64,000 bases of DNA from DASTCZ01 sp963704455. GTDB lineage: Bacteria > Acidobacteriota > Terriglobia > Acidiferrales > UBA7541. Below are positions 1-9,492 of this stretch, piece by piece. The notes below the pieces were generated by a model. The model was given only the letters and a program-made list of their open reading frames with translations, did no database searches and was not told the origin of the DNA. The stretch's first letter is position 1, and each line of letters begins with the position of its first letter. The position numbers and the translations under genes are program-made. The DNA lies in assembly GCA_963704455.1 (NCBI GenBank), contig OY969905.1, forward strand, positions 2,604,001 through 2,668,000, written 5' to 3'.

Positions 1-153
1 GGGCGGCGGAGGCGGTGGTTGTTGCGGGGGCGGCGCAGGTTGCGGCGCTGGTTTGGGTGCTGGCGCGGGCACGCGATAGGACGGCGGGGCCTTCTGAATC
101 TTGTCCTTCTTCGGCTTTTTCTTTTCTCGACCGCGCTTGTCCCGGTTGCCCAT
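1..153 (-). CDS. Small basic/proline-rich protein, 3' end beyond window
   Basis: The reading frame starts at an ATG at 151-153 (minus strand) and runs off the left edge after 51 codons. A very strong ribosome site, AAGGAGG, sits 7-8 bases upstream and decides the start. The first 20 residues are highly charged (MGNRDKRGREKKKPKK), followed by an Ala/Pro-rich stretch ending in a run of prolines. Short proteins with this N-terminus occur in many bacteria without known function. The visible part has no signal peptide or membrane segment. Function unknown; I am confident it is translated. Confidence 0.7.
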   Translation of the reverse strand, partial: MGNRDKRGREKKKPKKDKIQKAPPSYRVPAPAPKPAPQPAPPPQQPPPPPP

Positions 154-261
154 GATTTGGTCCTCCTTGCGCTGAGATCTGGCCGGTCGGACCAGCTACA
201 ACACTAATGAATAAGATACCACGCGAGCGCGGGTTGGCGAACTTCGGTTTGAAGCAATTCG

Positions 262-1320
262 CTAGTGGCCGTAGACGAGGACCCGGAAGCTGCCGAGGAC
301 GGGCTGCGGATTTGAGCGGCCGGCGGTGGGCGCGGGAGGCGCGGCAAAATCCGCGGTGTCCAAGAAAAGATTGTGAGTTTCCGTGTCGAGACCCATGGTT
401 TTGGCGCCGAATTGAGTCTTGACGTTGTCGACGACGCTGTACTGATCGGGCGAATCTTCGTGGAAGATGTGGATGTTCCCCTCACGGGTAGAGACAAAAA
501 TCATTTTGGTTTCGGGATCGTAGGCAGCGGCGTCAGTGCCGGCGCTGATGGGAAACGACTGGATGATTTTTCCGGAGTCGGCATCCATCACGACGAGTAC
601 CTGCGGGTTGCGGCCCGCGCTGAAGAGCCGGCGGTGCTCGCGATCCATCGCGAGAGCGGTGGAACCGCCGGACGGAGCGGTGGGCCAACGGGATTTGACT
701 TCCATCGTGCGAGCGTCAATTGCGGCGACCTGATTTTTATCAGCGAGATTCGCGTAGATCATTCCTTTGCCGTCGGTGACGGCGAATTCGGGAGCGCCGC
801 CGAGACCGATGGTCTTGATCACGGCGCCGGTTGCGGCATCGAGTACGGTGGAGTCGTTGCTGTCACCATTCATGGTGAAGACGCGCTTTGAAACGGAATC
901 GTAGACGATGCCATCGGTGTCGGGATCGGATTTGGCTGTGCCTAAAATTTTCAGGGACTTTATGTCGAAGATGGTTACCTGGGCGGCGGTTCCGTCAGTG
1001 ATGAAGCCGCGGTTGAATTCAGGCGCGAGGGCGACGCCGTGCTGGCGCTTAAAGCCGGGGATGTAGCCGACGAGAGTGCCGGAGTCGGCGTCCATCACCT
1101 GGACAGCGGTGCCGCGAGAGAGGTAGACGCGGCGGGCGACAGCGTCGACGGTGACGTAATCGAAATACTCGGAGGTGCTGCCGGGCGCGGCGGCGAAATT
1201 GTAAGTTTTCAGGAGATGGTAGCCGCTGTCGGGGCGCGCGGGCGCGAAAGTGCCGAGCAGGTGCAGGGCTGAAAACAAAATTGTGAAAACGGCGAGGGCG
1301 TGCAGAGTGGAGAATTTCAT
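262..1320 (-). CDS. Exported YVTN/WD40-like beta-propeller protein
   Basis: A 352-residue protein. The start chosen is the ATG at 1320, which has AAGGAGG five bases upstream; an in-frame ATG seven codons earlier is less well placed. Residues 1-25 form a signal peptide. The rest is a series of repeated beta-blade segments of about 40 residues carrying patterns such as VMDADSGT, IFDIKSLKI and VLDAATGAV, typical of YVTN-family beta-propellers that act as periplasmic or surface binding scaffolds. No catalytic residues are recognisable. The ligand is unknown. It stands alone on the minus strand, divergent from the next gene. Confidence 0.75.
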   Translation of the reverse strand: MKFSTLHALAVFTILFSALHLLGTFAPARPDSGYHLLKTYNFAAAPGSTSEYFDYVTVDAVARRVYLSRGTAVQVMDADSGTLVGYIPGFKRQHGVALAPEFNRGFITDGTAAQVTIFDIKSLKILGTAKSDPDTDGIVYDSVSKRVFTMNGDSNDSTVLDAATGAVIKTIGLGGAPEFAVTDGKGMIYANLADKNQVAAIDARTMEVKSRWPTAPSGGSTALAMDREHRRLFSAGRNPQVLVVMDADSGKIIQSFPISAGTDAAAYDPETKMIFVSTREGNIHIFHEDSPDQYSVVDNVKTQFGAKTMGLDTETHNLFLDTADFAAPPAPTAGRSNPQPVLGSFRVLVYGH

Positions 1321-1497
1321 GGAGGCCTCCTTCGGAAACAACGGTAAGACAGGAAACCATTATGCCTTGGCGTTAGATTAAGGCGAGATTAAGGGCGGCG
1401 CGAGCAGGAACAAACGTTGGGGGCTGAGCGTATACTGAGGTGAATGCCGGATCTGAAATGGAAATCCCAAGACAAATTTGGATTCATCGAGGGTTTC

Positions 1498-2316
1498 ATG
1501 AGTAAACGCAACATGACTCACCGCAAATTGTGGAAGCTGGCTGCGACGGTCGGGCTAGCGGCGTTGGGGCTGATAGCTACGCTTGCAGTTCATGGCCAGG
1601 ACAAGGCGGCGCGGCTGACATTTGAAGTGGCGTCAATCAAGCCTTCTAAACCGGGCACGCCCGGTGGTGGAATCAAAGCGATGCCTGGGGGCCAGGAGTA
1701 TGTGGCGCAGAACGCGCCACTAATACTGATTATCAGCTTGATGTATAAGGTGCCCATCCGGCAGATCATGGGCGGGCCGGACTGGCTGAATACCGACTTG
1801 TGGGAAATTGATGCGAAAGCGGACCATTCATACAACCTGGACGATCTCCACACGATGTTTCAAAATTTGCTGGCGGATGAATTCAAGCTGAAATTCCACA
1901 AGGAGACCAAGGAAGGCCCCGTGTATGCCCTGACGGTGGATAAGTCGGGGCTGAAAATGAAAGTGAACGAGAGCGACCAAGATTTCAATATCCCGATCGT
2001 TGGAGGGCCGGACGCCATTTTTCATGGGACGAGGGTCCCGATGCAATACCTCTGTTGGTGGCTCGGGCAAATCCTCCAGCGGGATCAACGACCGGTGATC
2101 AACATGACCGGGTTGGACAAGAATTACGACTTCACGCTGGCGTTTTTGCCGGACCTGCCGCCGAATGTTCCCACTGAGAACCTGCCGCCCGGACTGCTGG
2201 ATCGTCCGAATATCTTCGAGGCCTTGAAGCAGCAGCTTGGCTTGAAGCTGGAGGCGCAAAAGGGGCCGGTGGAATATTACGTGATCGACCACGTGGAGAA
2301 GCCTGCCGGGAATTAA
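1498..2316 (+). CDS. TIGR03435-type soil-associated exported protein
   Basis: A 272-residue exported protein of a family expanded in Acidobacteriota and a few other soil bacteria. Hallmarks in order: signal peptide (about residues 10-33), FEVASIKPS at 42-50, the GGPDWL segment near 85, LLADEFKLKFHKETK near 125, a TGLDKNYDF-type motif near 200, and the C-terminal QLGLKLEAQKGPVE followed by VIDHVEKP. The start at 1498 has GAGGG four bases upstream; an in-frame ATG at 1444 would add 18 residues. The biochemical role of the family is unknown. The gene is useful mainly as a taxonomic marker. Confidence 0.88.
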   Translation: MSKRNMTHRKLWKLAATVGLAALGLIATLAVHGQDKAARLTFEVASIKPSKPGTPGGGIKAMPGGQEYVAQNAPLILIISLMYKVPIRQIMGGPDWLNTDLWEIDAKADHSYNLDDLHTMFQNLLADEFKLKFHKETKEGPVYALTVDKSGLKMKVNESDQDFNIPIVGGPDAIFHGTRVPMQYLCWWLGQILQRDQRPVINMTGLDKNYDFTLAFLPDLPPNVPTENLPPGLLDRPNIFEALKQQLGLKLEAQKGPVEYYVIDHVEKPAGN

Positions 2317-2371
2317 ATCAAGACCGATCGAATGGGAAGAGCGGCGGATAATGAAATAGGAGAAGAGCTTT

Positions 2372-3061
2372 ATGCCAAATACCAATTCTTACGTTGCGGT
2401 GGATGGCCGGCCACTTACGGCCGAGTCGGCGCGGATGATGGATTACCTGGAAACGCGAGCGTGGTCACTAAGTGCCACGGAGATTTGTGAGCGCACACGC
2501 GCGGCAGCCGGTGAATTGGAAAAAGTAGTTGCGTTGGCGGAGGAAGCCGCGGTGCGGCGCCGGCCCTTTGCTGGAAAATGGCACATGGCCGATGTCGTCG
2601 ACCACATTTCGCAGACGCAAATCCGGGGGGCCGAGGAGTTGCGGCATCTTTTGGCAGGGCGCCGTCCGCCGGGGCCGCCTGTATATGAAGCGCTGAAGTC
2701 CGGGGCGAGCGATTGGGCGCCGTGGCATACGCTTGTCGCGGGCCTTCATGATGCAAACGCAGAAATGATCGCGATCCTGGAATCTGCCGCGCGCGATGAA
2801 GAGCGGTTGGGCGACGGGAACAATTCAGAAGCGCGAGCGACTTGGGTTGCGGAACCGGCTGTAGCTGCACCGACGGTGTGCACTCTTATGGTGGCAAATA
2901 CGAAGCTGGCGGACGAACAACTTGTGGCACAGCTCTGGTTCGCGGAATTGGATTGGAAAGAATATGCGCTGCTGCAACGGCTGCATCTGCTGGACCACCG
3001 CACACAAATGAAAAAATTAATCGCGGCGTGCGCGGGCGGAGCAAGCGGGGCGGCGGGTTAG
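2372..3061 (+). CDS. DinB-like four-helix protein
   Basis: A 229-residue soluble, helix-rich protein. GGAG nine bases before the ATG supports the start. The segment KWHMADVVDHIS near residue 72 and LHLLDHRTQMKKLI near residue 208 place histidines as in the metal site of DinB/YfiT-type four-helix proteins, which often act as thiol-dependent transferases. The substrate cannot be told from sequence. The stop codon lies inside an 18-bp tandem repeat shared with the convergent neighbour. The assignment is by pattern only and moderately sure. Confidence 0.6.
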   Translation: MPNTNSYVAVDGRPLTAESARMMDYLETRAWSLSATEICERTRAAAGELEKVVALAEEAAVRRRPFAGKWHMADVVDHISQTQIRGAEELRHLLAGRRPPGPPVYEALKSGASDWAPWHTLVAGLHDANAEMIAILESAARDEERLGDGNNSEARATWVAEPAVAAPTVCTLMVANTKLADEQLVAQLWFAELDWKEYALLQRLHLLDHRTQMKKLIAACAGGASGAAG

Positions 3062-3093
3062 CCAGGGGCGGCGGGTTAGCCAGGGGCGGCGCA
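3052..3093. repeat. 18-bp tandem repeat at convergent gene ends
   Basis: Two full copies of GCGGCGGGTTAGCCAGGG plus the start of a third. The first copy supplies the TAG stop of the upstream plus-strand gene, and the convergent minus-strand gene stops at 3076 within the second copy. Read on the minus strand the repeat has period six codons (PWLTRR). Confidence 0.85.
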
Positions 3094-3411
3094 AATTTCG
3101 GCGCAGCGCTGCTTGGCGTAGGTCCATGCGGAAAAGAGGACGCCGCCAGCGCCTGACACCGACGGGTTCTTGCCAGCGGACGCCGAAGGATCCTCGATAG
3201 CTAACACCCACGGGTCCTCGCCGAACGTTGTGTAGTACTCGTAGAGCTTTTCGGCAGTCACGCCGGGCGCGTACGCGTGCGCCAGGCAATCGTTGACGAT
3301 CCTCTTGCACGCTTCGATAGCGGCTTCCAATGTCTCGAACTCGCCATGCTTGATTCGCTCGCTCTCGTCCATGTAGTGGAAGTTGTCATCGATCAAAACC
3401 TTGTAGGGCAT
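3076..3411 (-). CDS. Conserved hypothetical protein, 111 residues
   Basis: A small soluble protein beginning MPYKVLIDDNFHYMDESER, with a helical middle (EAAIEACKRIVNDCL) and an acidic/aromatic stretch (YEYYTTFGEDPWVLAIED). Short proteins with this N-terminus and length occur in many proteobacteria and acidobacteria without assigned function. No signal peptide or membrane segment. The last residues reach the tandem repeat at 3052-3093. No clear ribosome site precedes the ATG. Orientation is convergent with the DinB-like gene and the same as the acylase gene that follows after 26 bases, so the acylase could be cotranscribed upstream of it. Confidence 0.65.
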   Translation of the reverse strand: MPYKVLIDDNFHYMDESERIKHGEFETLEAAIEACKRIVNDCLAHAYAPGVTAEKLYEYYTTFGEDPWVLAIEDPSASAGKNPSVSGAGGVLFSAWTYAKQRCAEICAAPG

Positions 3412-3437
3412 GTGCGCTGTGCTTTTGGTGGAGCGGA

Positions 3438-5669
3438 TTAATTTCCGGGATGATACTCGCGCTCGGTGTGTCCTTTGAGTTGGGCGCGGTAGTAGTAGAC
3501 CTCGCGGAGATCGCCGGTGCTGTAGCGTTTGGCCTCATCGTTGAAGTGGGGTGAGGCGGGATCGCCGCTTTCGCCGCCGGCTGTGACAGCGCGGGCGTGC
3601 ACGGTGTCACCGAATTCGACAACCGCGACGAAACTGTTGCCGCTCGTGCCGTACCACTTCTTCGTGCCCGTGTAGGCGCGCGCGCCGAATGAAGCCAGCG
3701 AACCCCACTGCGCCGACGTGAATCCGACGGGAATGCTGGGGCCGGCGTCATTGAAGGTTGGAGAGATGTCGTCCGTGATGCGCTGGAAGCGGTTGATATC
3801 ACCCCACGGTGTTTTCCAGGTACCGAAATCCGCTGCCAACTTATCGGACGCGGCTGCGAGCGATTGCAGAAGCTGGTCTGGCGGGGCCTTGCCGGCGATG
3901 TATTCTTCGGCGGTCATGCCCGCGGCTCTCGCGTCGGCGCGAACGCGGCGCAGGATATCCTCGGCCCAGAAAACGGCAAGCGACGTGGGGACGGATGCGA
4001 CCGCCCAGCGCTGATCCCACACGCGGAGCATTGCAATTTGATCGGCCAATTTTGCCTTCAGCGGATTATCAGACGGCGCCGCGTCCCAGGATTTAATCAA
4101 TGCCGGCAACGGCTTATCGAACCAAGTAAGGTAGCTGTCAAACGCCGCGCCAATCAGCGAGGCGGGCGTGAAATCCATTTTGTTCTGTAGAACCCGCACG
4201 GCGTGAAGGCCGCGCGCGGATTCTCCGCCCTTGTCCACGTAAGCGGGATAGTCTTCCTTTCTCGGACTGCTCGGGCCGGCCGCGGACCACGGCGCGTTAT
4301 TGGAATTGTAAAGCCAGCCGCTCTTGGGATTGAGCAAGTGCGGCGTCTCGTCAATGGAAAGAAGTCCGTGCCACTCCGTGGCGGGATTGCTGCCGTCAAC
4401 CGGCTTCGTAAAATCGAAACTGTTATCGCGCCGGGGAATAAAATTTCCGTGGAAGTAGGCTATGTCGCCATCGGCGTCGGCGAAAATGGTGTTGTTCGAG
4501 GAATCCGCCTGAAGCTCCATTGTTTGGCGGAAAGATTTGTAATCCTTGGCCTTGGTGCGAATGTAGGATTGCGTGAGCGCTTTTACCGGCTCTTGCATCA
4601 GGCGGATGCTGACCCAATCACCGTTCACCTGACGTACGATGGGGCCGTGATGCGTGCGATAAACGGTGAATTTCTTTTCGGCCATCCCAGTAGCGGTTTT
4701 GTATGGAACAGTGATCACGGATTCGGTGACCGGGCGCTCTTCGTTCCCATATTTATAGATAAAGTGATCGCCCTTCTTTTCCACTTTCTCAAGATACTCA
4801 TCCACGGCATCCACTCCGCTCGACGTGTGCATCCAGCCAGCGCGGTCGTTGAAACCCTGATAGATGAAGAACTGTCCCCAAGTTGCCGCGCCATAGGCGT
4901 TGAGGCCTTCGTCGCTAACCATTTGAAGTTCAGAGCGAAAATAAAATGATGTGTGCGGGTTGATCAGCAGCAGGGCGTGATGCGCCGCGGTGTTTGAAGG
5001 TGCGATGGCCACGCCGTTCGAGCCGGTGGGTTCGGGAGGCTGGTCGTCGTTGTCGCCTGCGGCGTCGCCCTCGTCCGAATTCACATACGCTGAAAGTTTC
5101 TCCTCCGCTCCGGCTGAAGGCGCCGGGCCGCCGGGATCTTTGCCGTAAAAGGCTTGTAATTGATTGAGGTTCACTTTCTCGATGTCGCCGCCGATGCTAC
5201 CCTCGGTAAAAGTAAGCGCCATCCAGGGCTCGAATCGCTTGATGACGCGTGGTTTCACTTCAGGATGCTTGAAGAGGTAGAAATTCAATCCATCGGCAAA
5301 CGCATTCATCAGCGATTTCAGCCACGCGGGGCTCGCGGCATATTGCGACTTCATATCTTCGGGGTCAATGAAGAGCTTCATGCGGAGGTCCTGATAAATT
5401 TTGGATTCGCCCTCGGCCTCGGCGAGACGGCCCATCGCATTGATGTAATTCGTTTCGACGCGATTAAAGTCGTCCTCGGCCTGCGCATACTCCATGCCGA
5501 ACACGGCGTCGGCATCGGTTTTTCCGTAAACGTGGGCGACGCCCCAATCGTCACGGATGATCGTGACGTTGCGCGCTTCTTGCTCCCAGCGCGCGACGTC
5601 GGGGGTTCGGTCTGTCTGAAACGCAAGAAAGGCTGATGTAGCCGCGAAGATCAGGACCAACTTCTTCAT
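3438..5669 (-). CDS. Penicillin acylase-family N-terminal nucleophile amidase
   Basis: A 743-residue exported hydrolase of the penicillin/acyl-homoserine-lactone acylase family. A signal peptide covers residues 1-20. GGGAG four bases upstream supports the ATG. The alpha-chain part (RDDWGVAHVYGKTDADAVFGMEYAQAED split over residues 40-67) precedes an acidic linker, and the expected autoprocessing site is G216-S217-N218 (TGSNGVAIAPS), where Ser217 would become the N-terminal nucleophile of the beta chain. The family hydrolyses amide bonds in beta-lactams, acyl-homoserine lactones and lipopeptides; this gene's substrate cannot be read from sequence. It acts in the periplasm as a processed heterodimer. 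Confidence 0.85.
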   Translation of the reverse strand: MKKLVLIFAATSAFLAFQTDRTPDVARWEQEARNVTIIRDDWGVAHVYGKTDADAVFGMEYAQAEDDFNRVETNYINAMGRLAEAEGESKIYQDLRMKLFIDPEDMKSQYAASPAWLKSLMNAFADGLNFYLFKHPEVKPRVIKRFEPWMALTFTEGSIGGDIEKVNLNQLQAFYGKDPGGPAPSAGAEEKLSAYVNSDEGDAAGDNDDQPPEPTGSNGVAIAPSNTAAHHALLLINPHTSFYFRSELQMVSDEGLNAYGAATWGQFFIYQGFNDRAGWMHTSSGVDAVDEYLEKVEKKGDHFIYKYGNEERPVTESVITVPYKTATGMAEKKFTVYRTHHGPIVRQVNGDWVSIRLMQEPVKALTQSYIRTKAKDYKSFRQTMELQADSSNNTIFADADGDIAYFHGNFIPRRDNSFDFTKPVDGSNPATEWHGLLSIDETPHLLNPKSGWLYNSNNAPWSAAGPSSPRKEDYPAYVDKGGESARGLHAVRVLQNKMDFTPASLIGAAFDSYLTWFDKPLPALIKSWDAAPSDNPLKAKLADQIAMLRVWDQRWAVASVPTSLAVFWAEDILRRVRADARAAGMTAEEYIAGKAPPDQLLQSLAAASDKLAADFGTWKTPWGDINRFQRITDDISPTFNDAGPSIPVGFTSAQWGSLASFGARAYTGTKKWYGTSGNSFVAVVEFGDTVHARAVTAGGESGDPASPHFNDEAKRYSTGDLREVYYYRAQLKGHTEREYHPGN

Positions 5670-6128
5670 GAATCTCCCAACCTAAAAGAGAAGATTTCCA
5701 AGGCGACGACCGCGGCGCGCCCCAAGCCGCGCGCGACCGCGCCAGCGTAACATATTCTTCGATGTGCGGGAGGGAGATGATGAAAACCCGCACGATTAGG
5801 AACGAGGGCTTTTGCGGCCGACGGGGGCGAAGAAGTTTTCCTTTACAATCGTTTGAGATTTTGGAAAGTGAAAGATAAATCCACAGACCCATACTTGACA
5901 TGCTGTTTGGCAAAGAGCAGGATTCGCGCGGGTTCGTCCCCCACCTTTCGCACTACAAAATCAATTTGCTGTATTTCTGATCATTAAAAGGAGTCTTGTC
6001 TCGAATTCTCGCTTTTGAATACGGGGATCGGCCCAAGCGTGTCGGCGCTTGAGGCCGGCAGGTCCAGAAGCTTCTCAAATAATATCAAGAATAAATTCTA
6101 CTACGCACCCAGCGCGGAGGTAGAGACG
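5670..6128. other. Intergenic region between divergent genes
   Basis: 459 bases without a convincing gene. It holds the 5' regions of two divergent genes. A TTGACA at 5895-5900 followed 17 bases later by CAGGAT is a weak promoter candidate for the plus-strand gene. No repeat, RNA gene or strong hairpin was seen. Confidence 0.4.
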
Positions 6129-7781
6129 TTGAAAAACTACGCCTGCATTTGTTTTGTACTATTATTAACAGGACTCGGGGCCGCGGATGTTTCGGCCCAA
6201 AACAAAGTATTACGCCCGGAACGAACTCTCAACAGAGTTCAAAAAAACAATATCATTCCGGGCCGCCTGACAGTGGAAACTGCCACAACCTGGTGCATGG
6301 ACCGAGGGACGTGCAAATACCACATTGGCGCGTACCATTTCGACGCTTCTCTGGCATCACAAAAACCCAGCATAAGAGGCCAACGGATCGTCCGAACGTT
6401 TTCGCCGTTTGTGCCAGGGGATCCGGAAGCGATTTCTTTTCTGGGCCCCCTCGGCCAGATTCAAAGATTTAATCCACGGCTGGACTTCGTGATCTACGAA
6501 GTTGAGCGGCCGCTTTCGAAGGAAGGGATGGATGGTCTGGATTTCTATCCATACCAACTGAATCCTGGAGATGAGGCCACTTTGTACGGATTCATGGGTG
6601 TGCAGGGGAAGCTAACAAAGGCGACCGGACACTTCACGAAGGAATTCGAGAACGGGCTGCTTGAGTTTCAAATGCAAAAACCCACGGGCGTGAATTGGCC
6701 TGGTGCGAGTGGCGGGCTCATCGTGGATGCAGAGAATCGGGCCATAGGGCTTGTTACAGAAGCAGAGGGCGACGTTGTTCAGGCAGTCCCTGTGTGGGCG
6801 ATTGCCGATTTTATCTGGCATCAGAATCGCGATCTCTATCGACAGCTATTCCCACATCCCGAGGAAACTTATCACCCGTCCTGGGTCGCTCCATTTTGGG
6901 TTAATCCGATTGAAAAAGCAGAAAGCCGGACTGAAGCCGAAGTTAGGAAACCGGAACTTCATGGAGGCAAAGGAAATCTCAGTGACACAGCACCGATGCC
7001 TTTTCTTCCGGAACGCTATCTCACAGCAAGGGAACCAATTCCGCCATTCGTATTCCCTCGACACTCGCTTGGTAACAGGGAGGAAGAAGCAAGCGAAACC
7101 CAGCGGGCGCGGGATCAAGCGAATGCGATGCTGGATCGGAGCAAAGATTTGATCCTAGAAGAGGACATGTGGTTCGGCGGGGACGGCGAAAGGGAAGTCG
7201 AAGCCCGATATGAAGTACGCGTAGTTGACGGGAAACCGACGTTCCGCCGACTGCGGGGTGGGGATAGGGAAACATTTAAGGTTATTTTTTCTCCTACCCG
7301 CACAGGCGTTGCTCCTGGTGACGCTTGGATGGAAATGCCTGGGCTGATCGCGAGTAAGATGAACGACTTGCCCATGCTCCCCGCCCCAGACCGTGAAATT
7401 AACGGGACCACTCTAAAAGTCTTCCGGTACGCCGGAAAATCGGAAGATAATGCCTGTTTATTTCACGCAAAGCGGGTGATCGAGCGTGTGGTGTCTGTGC
7501 CCTGCGAGGGTGAAGTGTGGTTCACGAAGGATTTCGAAATGGTTCGCATGGAGGAAAAGTTCAACCCACCTTCCTGGACCCAGTGGGGATCGTGGGATGT
7601 GATCGTGTCATATGGGCCGAGCCTAAAACCTCCCGTATCATCCGCGGAAGGTATGCTTCCGGCGACTATTTATGTGGAAGGGGTACTGCGCAACGGGAGA
7701 AAGTTTCACTGCTTCGTAAGGATCGCCAAGGTATCGGGATTCGAGGTCAGTTCCCGAATCTACCGATCATCATCGAATTGA
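6129..7781 (+). CDS. Exported protein with degenerate trypsin-like domain
   Basis: The start is taken as a TTG at 6129, eight bases after GGAGG, because it places a clean signal peptide (MKNYACICFVLLLTGLGA) at the N-terminus; the upstream frame from 6015 lacks one. The product is about 550 residues. Residues about 60-240 resemble a chymotrypsin-fold protease: RLDFVIYEV fits the catalytic Asp strand and PGASGGLIVD fits the nucleophile loop (GxSGG). The usual TAAHC histidine motif is not visible, so activity is doubtful. The C-terminal half (residues about 340-550) is of unknown type. Composition is lower in GC than the neighbours. Confidence 0.6.
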   Translation: MKNYACICFVLLLTGLGAADVSAQNKVLRPERTLNRVQKNNIIPGRLTVETATTWCMDRGTCKYHIGAYHFDASLASQKPSIRGQRIVRTFSPFVPGDPEAISFLGPLGQIQRFNPRLDFVIYEVERPLSKEGMDGLDFYPYQLNPGDEATLYGFMGVQGKLTKATGHFTKEFENGLLEFQMQKPTGVNWPGASGGLIVDAENRAIGLVTEAEGDVVQAVPVWAIADFIWHQNRDLYRQLFPHPEETYHPSWVAPFWVNPIEKAESRTEAEVRKPELHGGKGNLSDTAPMPFLPERYLTAREPIPPFVFPRHSLGNREEEASETQRARDQANAMLDRSKDLILEEDMWFGGDGEREVEARYEVRVVDGKPTFRRLRGGDRETFKVIFSPTRTGVAPGDAWMEMPGLIASKMNDLPMLPAPDREINGTTLKVFRYAGKSEDNACLFHAKRVIERVVSVPCEGEVWFTKDFEMVRMEEKFNPPSWTQWGSWDVIVSYGPSLKPPVSSAEGMLPATIYVEGVLRNGRKFHCFVRIAKVSGFEVSSRIYRSSSN

Positions 7782-7840
7782 ATCGACCCACTCCGGACAA
7801 ACGTTCCTTATATACGACGGGCACAGGGCTAGGTTCCGCT

Positions 7841-9367
7841 CTACCCGAAATACTGAAAACTCTTCCAGAACTCCGGCCAACTTTGTTTCAGCCCGCGGCA
7901 CAGATAGATTTCTGGATGGCCTTGCGTCTCCTCAGTCTCTACTCCGTATTGGTTCCAAATCTTCGCCGCGACCTGGCATGACGCGAAATTATTCTCCACG
8001 AACACGCGCGAAAAACCCACGACAATCAGCGTTTCGGGCGGTGGGTCGCCATATCCGTGCGCCCAAAACGAATTTCCGCCACTGACAACGGGCGGCAGCC
8101 CGTACTGCGGACCAAAGAGATTCACGGCGCCTGCCTCGCCGTAATTTCCCGCCAAAACGACGGTCCGTGCGCGCTCCGCTGAAGGCAACGAATCCCGGAT
8201 TTGGGCAAGCGTCTGCACCAATTCCGGCCAGCCGATTTCGTCCCGGATGTGGCCATTGAATTCCGCGGCGATGCGCCACCACGCGGAATTCACGGGCGTC
8301 ACCGGCAAAGCGACCGCCGCGACGAGCACGAGATCGGCCGCCAGCGCGGCGAATGCGATTGCGCGGATCGTTCGCGCCCATACCGCGCGCAGCGACGCGA
8401 GCCATTGCTCGCCCCAGACGCTTCCCGCGGCATAAAGCATCGGGTATGCCGGCGCCAGATAATATGCGCGAGCTTTCGCAATCACGAACAGCGCGAGCGG
8501 GACCACATACATCCAGCCAAGAGCGCGATACCGGCGCCCGCTACGCGAGAAGAAGCAGAAATAAAGTCCGGCGAGCCACAGCGGAGCTGCCATCATCATC
8601 AACTTCAACTGGCCGGGAAGAAAAGTGCTCGTCAGGCCGATGTGAATATCGCGTGCGTGGATCACCTGCAAAAAATCGAGCGACACAAAATGGCGCCGCG
8701 CTTGCCAGATTAGATTGGGGAGGAAAATCAACAGCGAAATTGCCACGCCATACCACAGCCACTTGCTTTTCAAAAACCGCCGCGCGTCCGTGAGGACTAC
8801 CGCCGCCACCAAACCCGCGACGAAGAACGCCATCGTATATTTCGACATCATGCCGAGGCCGATTGCGCCGCCGATGCCGATCCACCACCGCGGGTCGTCG
8901 CTCGCGGTCAGGCGCACCATGAAATACGCCGCGAGCACCCAAAAAAAATAGTCGAAGGAAACGTATTGCATCAGCGTGCCGCCGCTGATACAAAACGGAA
9001 TCGCGGCCAACGCTGCCGCCAGTTGCGCAACGCGCCGCCCGCCCATCTCGCGCGCCATCAGACCCGCCAGCAACACGGCCGCTGCTTCCGCTACGGCCGC
9101 AAAGAACCGGAAGCCGGCGAGCGAAGTGCCGAAAACCGCCAGTGACACGCGTCCGAAAAACGGTGTCAACGGAGGGTAGGCAATGTAACCCCACGCCAAG
9201 TGGCGCGCGTCGTCGAGCGTGGCAAGTTCATCGCGGTAAAACCCGTACCGCCCGCCGGTCAGCACGTGCACTACAACCGTCGCCACGGCAATGTAAGTCA
9301 GGATTGCAACGTCGCCAGACCAAGCCGAACGATTCTCGCCAGCGGAGAACTTTCTTGACGATTTCAT
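7841..9367 (-). CDS. GT39/ArnT-like membrane glycosyltransferase
   Basis: A 508-residue polytopic membrane protein of the dolichyl-phosphate-mannose mannosyltransferase type (PMT_2/ArnT-like). The first periplasmic loop holds YRDELATLDDARHLAWGY, with the acidic DE pair expected for the catalytic base, followed by AYPPLTPFFGR. About ten to twelve hydrophobic segments follow, and a soluble C-terminal part ends near KSFQYFG. Such enzymes move a sugar from a polyprenyl-phosphate donor onto lipid or protein outside the membrane. The ATG at 9367 is preferred over a GTG at 9412. Confidence 0.8.
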   Translation of the reverse strand: MKSSRKFSAGENRSAWSGDVAILTYIAVATVVVHVLTGGRYGFYRDELATLDDARHLAWGYIAYPPLTPFFGRVSLAVFGTSLAGFRFFAAVAEAAAVLLAGLMAREMGGRRVAQLAAALAAIPFCISGGTLMQYVSFDYFFWVLAAYFMVRLTASDDPRWWIGIGGAIGLGMMSKYTMAFFVAGLVAAVVLTDARRFLKSKWLWYGVAISLLIFLPNLIWQARRHFVSLDFLQVIHARDIHIGLTSTFLPGQLKLMMMAAPLWLAGLYFCFFSRSGRRYRALGWMYVVPLALFVIAKARAYYLAPAYPMLYAAGSVWGEQWLASLRAVWARTIRAIAFAALAADLVLVAAVALPVTPVNSAWWRIAAEFNGHIRDEIGWPELVQTLAQIRDSLPSAERARTVVLAGNYGEAGAVNLFGPQYGLPPVVSGGNSFWAHGYGDPPPETLIVVGFSRVFVENNFASCQVAAKIWNQYGVETEETQGHPEIYLCRGLKQSWPEFWKSFQYFG

Positions 9368-9492
9368 TCCACTTTGATTGTTAGCCAGTGATTGATTGCC
9401 GGGCAATTCCACATTCCCTTCGCCACCGCGCGAAAATCAGGCGCGCCGCAGTAATTCAATTGGCGCTCATGGCTGTGCTATTCTCCCACGCC

